This document shows positions 1 through 10,829 of a stretch of DNA of 64,000 bases, piece by piece (position 1 is the stretch's first letter; each line of letters opens with the position of its first letter). The position numbers and the translations under genes are program-made. The notes under the pieces were generated by a model that did not search any database, had not been told where the DNA came from, and saw only the letters and a list, made by a program, of their open reading frames with translations. The stretch is from Cryptomeria japonica. Its lineage: Eukaryota; Streptophyta; Pinopsida; Cupressales; Cupressaceae. The stretch spans positions 183,160,951 to 183,224,950 of the forward strand of contig NC_081413.1 in the NCBI RefSeq assembly GCF_030272615.1, in the 5' to 3' direction.

Positions 1-585
1 TGGAATAAGTTGGGAGATATTTATCAAGGCAAATCCTTGGTGAATAAACTTTTCTTGAGAAAGAAGTACTCTTTGAAGATGGATGCAAGAACACCATTGG
101 CAGACCACTTGAGTGCATTCAACATGGTTCTTGCACAGTTAACTTATGTTTTTGTGTCCATTATGGAAGAAGAATGTTGCATGTTGCTGCTATGTTCATT
201 GCCTGACTCTTGGGATCACTTAGTGATGGCTATTGGTAGTACTACGACCCAGTTCAAGATGGATATTGTGGTTAGTAATCTTTTGTCAGAAGAAATAAGA
301 AAGAAGTCTTTTGAGATGACAAACGATGCACTCTCTATTCGAGGTAGGCCAAAGGACAAAGATAGGAAGAAAGGAAAGAAGTCCAAGTCCAAGTCTCAAG
401 AGAGATCAAAATCTCCAGGAAAGAAGTCAAAGGTGAAATTCTGGAATTGTCGGCAGAAAGGGCATATCCGAAAGGATTGCAAGGAGGAGAAGAAGAAGAA
501 GAAGTATTCTGACATTGAATCTTCTCAGAGTGATGCAGATGCATTTGTAGCAGCCCTGCCAGTGCCTACCTCAGATGACACCTAG
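1..585 (+). pseudogene. copia gag, C-terminal part with zinc knuckle
   Basis: This is the gag (nucleocapsid) part of the polyprotein, which packages the element RNA into particles. The visible part has a UBN2-type gag fold (LLLCSLPDSWDHLVMAIG), then a Lys/Ser-rich basic stretch, then one CCHC knuckle at about 432-474 (FWNCRQKGHIRKDC). The first Cys of the knuckle is Phe here, so zinc binding would be impaired. The N-terminus is missing at the window edge. The stop at 583-585 stands where a Trp codon is expected just before the protease, so it is a decay stop and not a real gag end. Confidence 0.85.
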
Positions 586-1080
586 TTAGTAGAATCTGGC
601 GCATCTTTTCACATGACCTCCCACAATGAGTGGTTCTTGAAGTATGAACCGTATGCTAGTGGAAAGGTATACTTGGCTAGTAATTCTATGTTGGAGATTG
701 TAGGGAGAGGCAGAATTAAAATTCAATTCCCAGATGGTAGAGTGAAGGGGATCAATGGAGTTCTTCATATACCAGGTCTGGCAAGAAATCTTCTCTCTAT
801 AAGTAAACTTAATGATGCTAGAGTACAAGTTACATTTGTATCTGGTGGTTGCAAGATGACTAGGGGTTCCATTGTTTTGGCAAAGGGAGATTGCATTGGT
901 ACACTGTATAAGTTAAATGCTGAACCTATATGTTGTAATGTAACCTCTAAAAAGTCTATTAAGACAACTGTAATGATGCATAATGCTAATTCTTTGGAAG
1001 CTAAACTTCCTGCTGAGAAAACAATGCTCTGGCATAATAGGTTAGGCCACATAGGTGAAAAAGGTTTAAAATCCTTGTAG
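586..1080 (+). pseudogene. copia aspartic protease and gag_pre-integrase region
   Basis: The protease cleaves the polyprotein into mature parts. The active-site block reads VESGASFHMTSH near 589-624, where the family has V(D)SGAS; the catalytic Asp is Glu here. After it comes the conserved LHIPGLARNLLSISKL segment and, near 1027-1075, the gag_pre-integrase motif LWHNRLGHIGEKGL that supplies the two His of the HHCC zinc site. The stop at 1078-1080 replaces a likely Gln codon. The reading frame is the same as for gag and integrase. Confidence 0.85.
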
Positions 1081-2043
1081 AATAAGAATCTAGTTGAAGG
1101 TTTGGATGATTGTAGTTTTGAGTTTGATTTCTGCAAACACTGCATATATGGAAAACATAATCATGTTCAGTTTTATTCCAGTTCTCATCAATCTTCTGAC
1201 ATTTAGGATTATGTTCACTCTGATGTGTTTGGTCCAGTGGATGTTCCTTCTCTATCTAAGTCTAAGTACTATGTATCTTTTGTAGATGACTATTCAAGAA
1301 GGGCATTTTTGTACTTTCTTAAAATTAAATTAGAAGTGTTCAGTCAGTTTAAGGAGTTTAAGAACCTTGTTGAAAATCAAACTGGGAAAAGGATTAAATG
1401 TTTAAGAATAGATAATGGTGGTGAATACTGTAGTGCAGATTTCGACAAGTACTATGTTGATCATGGAATTAAGAGACATAAGACCATACCTTATACTCCA
1501 CAACAAAATGGAGTTGTTGAAAGGTTGAATCAATCTCTAATGGAGAAAGAAAGAAGCATGTTGAGCAGAGTTGGACTAGAATAAAAATTCTAGGCTGAAG
1601 CAATTGCTACAGCATGTTACTTGTTGAATCACTCTCCTACTTTAGCATTGGTTGACAAAACACCTATGGAAGCATGGTCTGGTAAGAAACCTTCTTTAAG
1701 GCACCTTCATGTTTTTGGTGGAGAGGCATATGCTTATGTGCCTGATATTAATAGATCTAAGTTGGATAAAAAAGTCGTGAAATGTATCTTCATTGGCTAT
1801 GGAGTTGGTGTGAAAGGATACAAACTTTGGAATCCAGTGACTGGTAAGGTTATGTACAACAAGAGTGTAATTTTCCATGAGCTGAAACCTATGTCACTAG
1901 ATTACAATATAGGAAAGAATGGAGAAGCTAAGGTTGAAATTCCTCTAGCTAAGGAAGAATCTCCAAAGATACCTAAAGATGAGGAGAGTTCAAGTAGTTC
2001 AAGTAGTTCTAAAGAAGAACATGATGATGAGCCTCCTATTTAA
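1081..2043 (+). pseudogene. copia integrase
   Basis: Integrase inserts the element cDNA into the host chromosome. The two Cys of the HHCC zinc site are in DFCKHC (about 1132). The catalytic triad is intact: Asp in VHSDVFGP (about 1216), Asp in RIDNGGEY (about 1410) and Glu in GVVERLN (about 1512), followed by the copia C-terminal block HVFGGEAYAYVP and a Ser-rich acidic linker (about 1990-2010). In-frame stops lie at 1204, 1582, 1594 and 2041; those at 1582 and 1594 stand at the Gln and Trp of the usual QKFWAEA motif. Confidence 0.9.
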
Positions 2044-2979
2044 CCTCAAGAACCCTCAACACTAGAGTTGAGAAGATCTACTCGGGAGAGGTGACAACCT
2101 AATAGGTATACACATAATAAGTGTAGTCACTCTATGTTGAATGTTAATTGTGCTTATGTTTTACTTGCAGATACTAACGAGCCTAGGACTGTCAAAGAAG
2201 CTATTAAGATGCCTAATTCAGATTCCTAGTTGGAAGCCATGAATGATGAAATGTCATCATTAGATAAAAATGGAACTTGGGATTTTGTGCCATTGCCTAA
2301 AGGCAGAAATCATGTAGGCTGCAAGTGGGTTTTCAAAAAGAAGTATGGTCCAGATGGTAGCATTGACAAGTAAAAAGAAATATTGGTTGCAAAGAGGTAT
2401 TCTCAAAAGGAAGGTATTGACTATGGAGAGATCTTTTCTCCTATGGCTAAGCTAACATCTATCAGATTTCTCTTGTCACTTGCAGCGGCATATGATTGGG
2501 AGATTGAGCAGATGGATGTGAAGACAACATTTCTTCATGGTGATCTTGAAGAAGAGATTTATATGTCTCAGCCTGAGCACTTTGTGGAAAAAGGTAAAGA
2601 ACACTTGGTTTGCAGACTCAAGAAGTCTCTGTATGGTTTGAAACAACCTCCCAAAATGTGGTATCAAAAGTATGATACATTGGGATTTGTGAGATCAAAA
2701 GTTGATCATTATGTTTACTACAAAACTAAAGGTGATAGGATTCTTATCATAGCTTTGTATGTAGATGACATGTTGTTTATAGGAAATACAAAAGGTATGT
2801 TCTCAGATTTAAAATCTCAGTTATCTCTGAAATTTGAAATGAAGGACTTAGGAGCAGCAAATTACATTTTGGGAATGGAGATCAAAAGGGATACATCTAA
2901 GAGAAAAATTTGGCTCAGCCAGAGAAAATATATAACCAATGTTGTTGACAGGTTTCATATGTCTAACTGTAAATCATAG
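2044..2979 (+). pseudogene. copia reverse transcriptase (RVT_2)
   Basis: This domain copies element RNA into DNA. It opens at NGTWDFVPLPKG (about 2269), continues through CKWVFKKKYGPDGS, the MDVKTTFLHG block and KKSLYGLKQPP, and has an intact catalytic box ALYVDDMLFIG near 2752. In-frame stops are at 2092 (an Arg CGA changed to TGA fits), 2227 (Trp expected) and 2371 (Tyr expected). The frame matches integrase and RNase H, so the break is by stops only. Confidence 0.9.
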
Positions 2980-3711
2980 GTTGTTCCCATCTTGCAGGGA
3001 ACTAAGTTGTTTGTGCTTGACAGTCTGAAAACTCCAAAAGAGATTGTTGACATGAAGAACATCCCTTATGCAAGTGCTATTGGCAGCTTGATGTATGCTT
3101 TGGTATGTACAAGACCAGACATTACCCAACCAGTGGGAGTACTTAGCAGGTTTATGTCGACTCTAGGAAAGTCGCATTGGGATGCTGTAAAGAGAGTGTT
3201 TATATATCTGAAGGGAACTTCAGATTTTTCTTTGTGCTATCATGGTCATTCTGATGATTCAAAGAAAACTCTAAGTGTATGTGGTTTTCTGGATTCTGAT
3301 TGGATGGTTGTCATGAATGGTGGAGTAGTTAGTTGGTTGAGCAAACGACAACCTATAGTCGCTTTGTCCACTACATAGGTAGAATACATGGCAGCCACAC
3401 ATGCTTGTAAAGAAGTTATCTAGCTTAGACGTTTGAGCTCATATATTGGTTTTGATGTAGGGTAGGTTGAAATTTGGAATGACAGTTAGAGTGCCATATG
3501 TTTGGCAAAGAATCCTACTTTCCATGCCAGATCGAAGCATATTGATGTTCAGTATTACATTGTTCGTGACATGGTGGAAGATGGAAAAGTTTATCTTAAC
3601 AAGGTAGACACTCTGGAAAATGTTGCAGACACCTTGACGAAACTGGTGAGCACTCACAAGTTCACGCCGTGTTCTAATTCTATGGGTCTTGATACCCATG
3701 ATTCTCAGTAA
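2980..3711 (+). pseudogene. copia RNase H and polyprotein C-terminus
   Basis: RNase H removes the RNA strand during reverse transcription. The connection region IGSLMYALVCTRPDI is near 3088, the core segment GGVVSWLSKRQPIVALSTT near 3322 and the block AKNPTFHARSKHIDVQYY near 3505. Stops at 3376, 3421, 3463 and 3487 interrupt it; those in I-stop-L, VG-stop-VE and NDS-stop-S stand at positions that are Trp or Gln in relatives. The polyprotein closes after GLDTHDSQ. Confidence 0.88.
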
Positions 3712-4978
3712 TGTCCAAAATGGTAATTGGTCCAGTGAATTCCTCATCAAGTGTTAGTTTCTTGGAAATGTGCCTCTAATTCACTTGACCCTTTATTTAT
3801 ATTGATCGGGTTGACTCTGGCTGATGAAACAGTGTGAAGAAATTCTGTGAGCTCTATCGGTATAACCTTTGTTGATGTATCCTCCTTCATTGGGTGCTCG
3901 GAGAAGCAGGGTTGAAGTCATCCCGATGACCCGACGAAGTCATCTTCAGTCATTGTGGTAGCATCGGCTATCGGGTGGACTTGTTTGGTATTATGTCGAT
4001 ACCTAATGAAGTTGCCTTAGGCGATCGGGCTGACATCGGCTATTGGGAGGAGTCTATGAGGAGTTACGTTGATATCCGACAGATCCACCTTGGTTGACTT
4101 CGGTGTTATCAGGGATCGGGGTAACCCATTCGAGTGTGTTTTTGATGACCTAATGAAACCAACTAAGTGCTATCGATGATCGGGGTGACACGGTTGCTTG
4201 CTACACTGATACCCGATGAGTCCTCCTTCATTGGTATTGGGGATCAAGGTAGCCAGTTTGGTTGTCTTGTCGATGACCCAATGGAGTCGCCTTCAGTGAT
4301 CGGATATCATCAAGAGCTCGGGTCTATCTGTTGGAGTGTTATTCCGATGAGCTGATGGAGCTGACGTATTTTGGAGCCGCATTAGTGGAGTCATATACTA
4401 GTTCATAGGGAGATCGGAGCAATGTATTTGTGGTCTGTCCGATGGCCGATGGAGTAGAGATCGACCACAGATGCTCACTTCAAACCGAAGTCCAAAAGAC
4501 GAGCTCGTGGTCACATTAGAAGTTCCTGCCAGTGTATATGAATATGAACTACCCCAAAATCCTGGTGCATGTGGGATATTGTGTTTCCCATGAATGCAGA
4601 CCGACGCAGGCAGACTGTTAGACTTCAAACCATTGGTGCAATTGCTCAAATGAATTGTCGACAATCTGGTATATGAAGCCATTGGATAATTATGGTGGTA
4701 TGGTGTGTGACTGATATCTGAGAGCCGATTGTAGTGTCTAGTCCATGAGAATCTGAGAATGAATGCCTGTAGTTGCAGACTAAAACTTTATTGTAAATTC
4801 ATTTACTAGAATAAAGTGTTTCAACTATTGGTGGTGGGTTTTTTCCCGAAAGGGTTTTCCCACATAATTCTTGGTGTTCTTTCTCTATGTTGATTCTATA
4901 TGTTATGTCTATGCTATTCTTAACATTGTATAAAAGTTTTAAACTGCATTCTTGTATGATTTCCCTTGTTAACTGACA
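3712..4978 (+). repeat. probable 3' untranslated region and 3' LTR of the copia element
   Basis: This non-coding stretch directly follows RNase H. It holds many short GATCGGG/ATCGGC words and ends with a block near 4830-4860 (GGGTTTTTTCCCGAAAGGG), a pattern common in the R/U5 part of copia LTRs. A TGTTAG start near 3754 and an ACA end near 4978 are possible limits, but the 5' LTR is outside the window, so they cannot be confirmed. Open reading frames inside it look accidental. Confidence 0.5.
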
Positions 4979-6429
4979 TTAGGAAGGCATTTTCGCATTG
5001 TGCTTTCCTTACAGTCTAAGGTTGGACTTGGCCAACGAACAAGATTCAGCCACTGAGACTACAATCTTCTACACTTTTGGCTCTGCGGGACTAAGGTGGG
5101 TTGACCTCAACAATGTCTTAGTGTTTCATAATATCATATGGTTTGACAATGTTGTATTAAGAAAATATCTCAATGAAAATATACCAAGGAAAGACAGAAA
5201 AAATCTTGGTTCTAGCTACAACCTTGGTTTTCTTCTTTCGTACATGAATTGAGATTGATTTCCTAAGTTAATCTAGAAACTACTCCTACTATACAAATAT
5301 AAAAGGTGAAGTAAGAATATAAAAGGTGAAATAAGAATGGTTCTGAAAACTTAAACTTGATCAATGCCTACCTAGGGTAAACAGAGTCCAATCTATAGAA
5401 CATCAATACTTGCTATGAAACACATTTAATGCAAATTTGAATGTATTATAACCTGCATAATTTGTTCTGAAAATCACAACAGAATGACTAATACTTCCAA
5501 TAAAAACACATATTGTAGTAGTTCAAAAAATAGATTTTAACTCTCTCCTTGAAAGAGACCCACATTCAGACTACACATTCCTACTGGAGGAAGACAAACT
5601 CATATATCGTTAATACATAAGTTCATACAACATGTGGATAGAATGTATAAGGCAATCAGAAAATGATCTTCATTTCATTAATCATCAAAAATATCAGTTT
5701 ACATTTCAAGGGGACATCTGTAGAAAGGAAATGTTCATCAACCTTTTCATTCCTCTTGGCCTATTACATACTAATTAGCAAAAATTTCCAGAATCCAATC
5801 TCCGTCACAATGGCCCTAAATTCCCTTTTACAACACTAAGGGAGAAAAACAACCTTCGGGATGATTGTGACACTTGCCAAAATCCTAATTGCTATATTTA
5901 ACAAAATGCTACCAAGTAGCTCAAAATATTTTTACGCATGGATCTTCAAAACTCATTTATTGCCGTTATCTGCAAGGATGTCAAGAGGAGCCTGGATTCA
6001 TGCCTTTGATGAAATCTATCAAATGATATGTTCTGCACTTGATCTAACTGCAATAATGATCAAGATCTTCGAAGATGAAATAGGTGCACCTTGGCTGGTA
6101 TGAAGTAGTTGAGCATTTACATCGCCTCACCAAAAATGTCAACCTGCAAAGTGAAAAACAAAAAGGAGGATCAAAAAATAGATGCAATCTCACCTACTCC
6201 TCTTCCTCAGGCTGCTCTTCCTCCAAGGAGCAATACTTTTTATGCCAGATATATATTGAGACATCTAAAAATGGTCAACGCTTGTGGAGTCATACTTTAA
6301 CATTTGCGCATTGCCTTATTTTAGGGTTCTTGTGTTGCATTAACATTTCTTCTATGTTGTGCACTTGGTCTTTATCATTTGCGAGCATCGAGTCCTTCTT
6401 CTGCATTCCTCATTTTTCTCACTTTTGAA
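4979..6429. other. stretch without recognisable genes
   Basis: I recognise no protein, LTR end or RNA gene here. A short direct repeat of about 20 bp (AATATAAAAGGTGAARTAAG) occurs twice at about 5294-5335. Short frames such as 5861-6103 have no known motif and no codon pattern that stands out. Confidence 0.4.
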
Positions 6430-7400
6430 TTAGGTATTGTCGATAGCAATCTTGTTATTTTTGCGATTGATTCGTCATTGATCCTTGTCCTTAGCAATCT
6501 CATCAATTTTGCAATCGATTTGTCATCGATCATTGTCCTTTTCAATCGTGTCAATTTGGATCAATTAGTCATTGTTCCTTGTCAATTGGTGCCTATCAAT
6601 TTGGTCTCTTTATCAATCTTGGTTAATTTGTCAACCAATCTCAATCGTTTGTCAGCATTGGTCTTTTGTTAGTCAGAATCATGGTCGAATCGACATCAAT
6701 TATCCTTTGTCAAGACCTAATTGTCGCCCTTGCATTTCTAATTCATCTTCTAGGGTTTTATGATTTATTCATTTAATCTTGTTTGTCATTTTCCCTCTAG
6801 GATTAATAATTTATTTATCTATCCTAAGTCTTCTTGTCACAATTAAATATTTATTTAATTGGCTAATTAATTCCTCCTCTTTTTGTAAATTAATTAATGA
6901 ATGAAAAATTATTAATTAATTTACCTAATTTTCATCAATTTCTAATTTCCTAATTTCCAATTCATCTAATTTTCTATTTTCTCCTATTTTTCTAATATTT
7001 CCCCTAATTTCATGGGAATGACATAGCAATTTGTCATAATTTGTCATAATTTGTCAATCAATCAATTTTGCATGGCAACCTTGTCATAATTTGTCATAAT
7101 TTGTCAATCAATCAATTTTGCATAGAAAGTGTCAATTTTGTCATAATTTGTCATATTTGTCATTCTTGATTTGAAATTTCCTTTCAAATCTCTTCATGCT
7201 AATCTTGTCATCTCTCCAATTTGTCTATAAATTGGATGAATTTCTTCAATCAAAGATCCCAATTAATCACCTTTTTTGAATCGATCCCCGAATCAATCAC
7301 GCTTCTAGTATTCTTGTGCTACCGTCTTGTCAATCTTGCTTTCACATTATGCTTATGCACTTGAAGGTGAGATCCACAAAACAAAGCAATTTGAAGGAGA
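6430..7400 (+). repeat. TTGTC-rich, LTR-like block
   Basis: From about 6430 the sequence is saturated with TTGTCA/TTGTCAAT words, then with A/T-rich ATTTAATTGGCTAATTAATT words like those in the Tat LTRs further right. A TATA-like TATAAATT lies at 7226-7233. This looks like the U3/R part of a gypsy LTR read forward, but I find no second copy, no target duplication and no primer site, so the identity stays open. Confidence 0.35.
7031..7130 (+). repeat. two tandem copies of a 50-bp unit
   Basis: Two units of exactly 50 bp (7031-7080 and 7081-7130) agree in their first 43 bases and differ only near the end. Each begins TTGTCATAATTTGTCATAAT, so the unit itself contains a shorter internal duplication. 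A broken third start follows at about 7131-7160. Confidence 0.9.
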
Positions 7401-7569
7401 AAGAAGGACAATGGAGAATCATGGAGGAGACATCCACATTTGCGATGGTTTGCATTTGAATTGAATGTTTCATTTCCATATCTCTATTAAATGTTTGTAG
7501 GTTTTGTTATCATTGCAATCTGGTTTTGTGATTGAGCTAGTCTAATTTGTCTATTGCTTTGATGATTTC

Positions 7570-9051
7570 CAGATTCCTATCTACAATATACATCAGTTGT
7601 TGGCCATCTAGAAGACCTCAGACCCTATAGTTTATTCATTGCCTCTCTAACTTTTGGAGAGGGCATGATTATAGTCTCCAATCTAAATTTATGGTAGAGA
7701 GAATCAGCATCGAATATTTTGTCATAATCGTATGATAAGCATTCTCTTGATTGGGCTTGTTAGATAATGAATCCAAGACTACATTAACTGTTGATGTGAA
7801 GTCCTCCCTCCACCGGGAAAGATCTTTCATCTACCCCTCATCTGTCAAAATTGAAGGAATGTCCCACTTCTGCAGGCCTCTGAATGATTATATCTTCTCT
7901 GTCAGTGCCTTATTTTCCTCCTCCATGTGGGGAAGTTCTTTAATCAGTAAATTAAAATTTTCCATGTGGTCCCCACAATTTGGGATGCCTTGGGGTCATT
8001 TTTTATTGCTAAAAGAATTTATTTTAATTGTTGACCCATGGGGAACCAAGTATTTCTAATTGGTTGAAAAAATGAAAGAATATCATCAATCTGGTCACAT
8101 AATTATGCCACCAAAGAATAAGAGGCATGGACCTCATCCAAGTGGCTTAGGGCCCTATTTGAAATTTGAAATATTATTGATTTCCTTATGTCCAAATAAT
8201 TCTTCTTAGCCTCTTCCTTTACTTTTTGTAATTCCTCTTTCATTTTTTCAAGATCCTCAGGCTTGGGACCCACTGCAGATGTTGAGTTCCTTTCATCCAA
8301 TTTAGCACTCAACTTGGCATTTTCAATGAATAATCTTCTATGATCAGCATTCAAAGCCACATGTAAGGCTTTGAGCCTCTCATGTTTCTTTTCTTGCTCC
8401 TCTATGACCAGCTTGGAAAAATGTGTAGTATGCATTGAAACAGTAGTTGCCTTAGATGCAGTTGTATCAGCAAGAGTCTTCACCACTACATCTCCCATTT
8501 TATGCTCCATCCCCCTCCAAACCATAGGCTTGTCTATGATGGGAGCCTTAGACCACATAGAAAAGTTTGTTATACTAGGGTTGACACCAGACCCATGCTC
8601 TCTGAATTCTTTTGCATAGATGGGGTCCTCCTATCTCATAACCTGATCAAGAACAAAAATCTTCTCAAGGTCCCAACCTGGTACCAAGAGGATGCCACTC
8701 TTCTTGACTAACTCTCTTCCTTATTCGGGAGTGCACTTCATACTATTCTTATCAAAATTTCTAATTTCTTCTTCAAATAAATCTTTAAGTTTCTCCCTCA
8801 ACCAAAAAATATTTGAATTCATCTGAATTAACAAAATTGTCATCAGACAAGATAATTTTAAAGGTAATTACCCTCTCATCAGTCACCTCATCCTCAGGGA
8901 TGACACTTGGGATGATTGCCCTATCCATATCTGCTAGTACTTTTGAAACCTCATCCTCTCTGAATGCATCATGGGGAGGGGAAGGTGGTGGTACACTTTC
9001 TTCTACAGTAATGTCAACAAAGTCAGAAATCTTTGCCTTTCCCTTCTCCAC
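7570..9051 (-). pseudogene. unknown protein, acidic and coiled-coil C-terminal part
   Basis: The segment 9051-8785 is acidic with a Pro-rich patch (EESVPPPSPPHDAF). The segment 8558-8103 has a heptad-like charged run (LEKMKEELQKVKEEAKKNYL) that should form a coiled coil. Minus-strand coding sense continues to about 7570 (ELPHMEEENKALTEKI near 7930), beyond where the frame is formally open. The forward frame 7751-8059 is a shadow of this. Confidence 0.45.
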
Positions 9052-9123
9052 CTTCCTTACTGCCTTGGGACTTGGTTGTCCTGCTCCTTGAGTTTCCTGC
9101 TAAGATGTACCTTGAGAGTATTC

Positions 9124-9963
9124 TTATTTTAAAACTTCCTTCCCCTTATACTTTACCGAGGGGTCAAATGTAAGCCTCTCTTCTGCCACCTTACCAAGTT
9201 GTTTGGCCTGCCTCCGGGACAAATCCTCTTCAATCAATTTATCAAATTGTTTGATCTTGCAAGACATCCTAGAAAATTTACAATGGATATTAGCACAAAA
9301 TCCATTCAATTCAGGGTCCTCTTCTTTCCTCTCCCTCTCCATCTTACTCAAGTAATTCCATTTTATTCTCCTTTGCAAGGCCTCAAAGGGGTATGCTTTT
9401 CTGATCAAGTCTTCTCTTTCATCAAAATGGTGAGTGAAACCCCTCATCCTTAATTTATTTGTTCTAACATCATTTATGTAACCCTCCGGGTCATAATGCC
9501 TTTCTTGGACTACTTTGAGCCTATAGTTATTTACAAGGAATTCTTGTACCTTATCAAGGGTGTCACACCCTACATTTAATTCATTATATTTTACCATTCA
9601 AGGAAGATTTTGCCCCTTGTTTTTTATTCTTACCTAGTCCTTTTCTGACCATAGCATTTTCTAAATGAATTCAATGAATGCAAGCCTAGGTGTGACTATA
9701 ATGGGCAGCATATCAGATTCTTGATTGCATCCATACACCCTTATTAATGAATAGTTGGAGTAAAATAAGAAATCCCCAAAATTATGGGTAAAGGCACCCT
9801 CAAGATACTCAACATTATCCGCCTTGGCACTCTTGATCCTTAAGACCTTTATTATGTCCACTGGGAGCCTAGTTAGTTTGACTCCCATCATTATCAAAAT
9901 CCTCATGACAAATAAATCAAAGAATGTATAGTAATCTAAGTATTTGGACCCCCTGTCCCACAC
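9124..9963 (-). pseudogene. unknown protein, central segment
   Basis: Two frames in the same sense (9963-9661 and 9597-9124) make up the middle. The first has GVKLTRLPVDIIKVLRIKSAK and HNFGDFLFYSNYSLIRVYG, ending RLAFIEFI. The second is strongly charged and begins near VGCDTLDKVQEFLVNNYRLK, with FDEREDLIRKAYPFEALQRR and a basic tail. These read like one continuous protein separated by one or two stops. I know no family match. Confidence 0.45.
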
Positions 9964-10445
9964 TTAGGTCCATCTCTACACTAGCCAACTCTTGTATGTA
10001 TTTGGCTCAAAAAGATTCACCTTTAAGGAGTCCTCCCACCCAAACCTATTTTGATAAAGAATCAAGTGGCACAATAATGAATAATGCTTGAATTTTAAAC
10101 CCTCCTTAAGGTTTCTTGCATTGATCAAGCCCTCATGCAATTTCTCTTCAATAATGTCAGCAAAATCATATAATTCGTTTGTTTCTGCATGCTAGATCTT
10201 TATTGCCATCATCATAAAATCTACTGGCATCACTGTCAGTCAGCAATCTTCTCCCAAAATTTGGCAGAGAGCATAGTAAGTCTTTTTGAAATAGTCTTCA
10301 AAGAGGGTTAAATCAAGTGGTTCCTTCTTCGAGTCCACCAGGTAGCTCTTTCCTCCTTTGAACAATTTCCTCAAAAAGAGAGGTAAAATATTATGCCTAT
10401 AGAAGTCCCTCTTAGCATAATACTCCTTCTTTAACCTCTCCTTAT

Positions 10446-10829
10446 TTATACTTTAAGGTCACTCCTATCCAAATTAAAGCACTGTATCATAGCATCTTTT
10501 GATATATCAACTAATACATGGCATGTGGCCATTTTGACTATCATTCTTTGATGATGATATTTTTTAGCCAATTCTCTAATTAGCATTGGCTCCACAAATA
10601 CATTAGGGACCACCAATTTCCCCAGATTGAGCCTCCATGGGTTTGAGACTAGGATAGACTTATCTCTATTTCCATAAAAGTAGTGAAATATATGAAACTT
10701 TGAAGCGGACATATTAGAGTGACCAGCCTGATAGAGAAACCTAACCCATAGGGTCAGTAAACATATGACAAAGAACCCTTCAAATAGTGACTTAAAATTT
10801 GGACACCGGCCATTGACAGTCAGCTGCAA
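10446..10829 (-). pseudogene. unknown protein, N-terminal globular segment
   Basis: This 127-codon open stretch starts CPNFKSLFEGFF and contains FHIFHYFYGNRDKSILVSN, a PWRLNLGKLVVP segment and, at the end, VDISKDAMIQCFNL. No ATG starts it; the frame opens right after a splice-acceptor-like TTTTGCAG. A stop closes it at 10446, but similar sequence goes on downstream in broken frames (for example a KSYLVDSKKEPLDL segment near 10340). Confidence 0.5.

Larger units (their letters stand above)
1..4978 (+). mobile_element. Ty1/copia element, Tork-like, 5'-truncated by the window edge
   Basis: The order gag, protease, integrase, reverse transcriptase, RNase H is the copia order, and all domains lie in one forward frame from base 1 to 3711. 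The 5' LTR, the primer site and the start of gag are outside the window. The reverse transcriptase reads like the Tnt1/Tork lineage (MDVKTTFLHGDLEEEIYM). At least a dozen in-frame stops break the polyprotein, but I find no frameshift, so this is a dead copy that decayed by point changes. The 3' limit at about 4978 is a guess from an LTR-like tail. Confidence 0.85.
7570..10829 (-). pseudogene. decayed long coding region of unknown family
   Basis: The minus strand shows protein-like sequence for about 3.2 kb, interrupted by stops and shifts. The N-terminal part is globular, the middle is rich in charged residues, and the end is acidic then coiled coil. The coding sense is clear from several long frames in the same direction with sensible composition. 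I do not recognise the family. It is not gag, protease, polymerase or integrase. The placement among retroelements suggests an extra ORF of an LTR element, such as the antisense ORFs of Tat elements, but no matching LTR pair was found. The first codon of the open part lies just after a TTATATTTTGCAG sequence that looks like a 3' splice site. Confidence 0.5.

Noticed and set aside
4398-4682. Minus-strand frame of 94 codons
   Set aside because: It lies in the probable LTR of the left copia and has no recognisable motif.
5861-6103. Possible host exon of about 80 codons
   Set aside because: No ATG context, splice signal or known motif was convincing on either strand.
7751-8059. Forward frame of 102 codons
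   Set aside because: The opposite strand reads as the coiled-coil end of the unknown protein, so this is a shadow.
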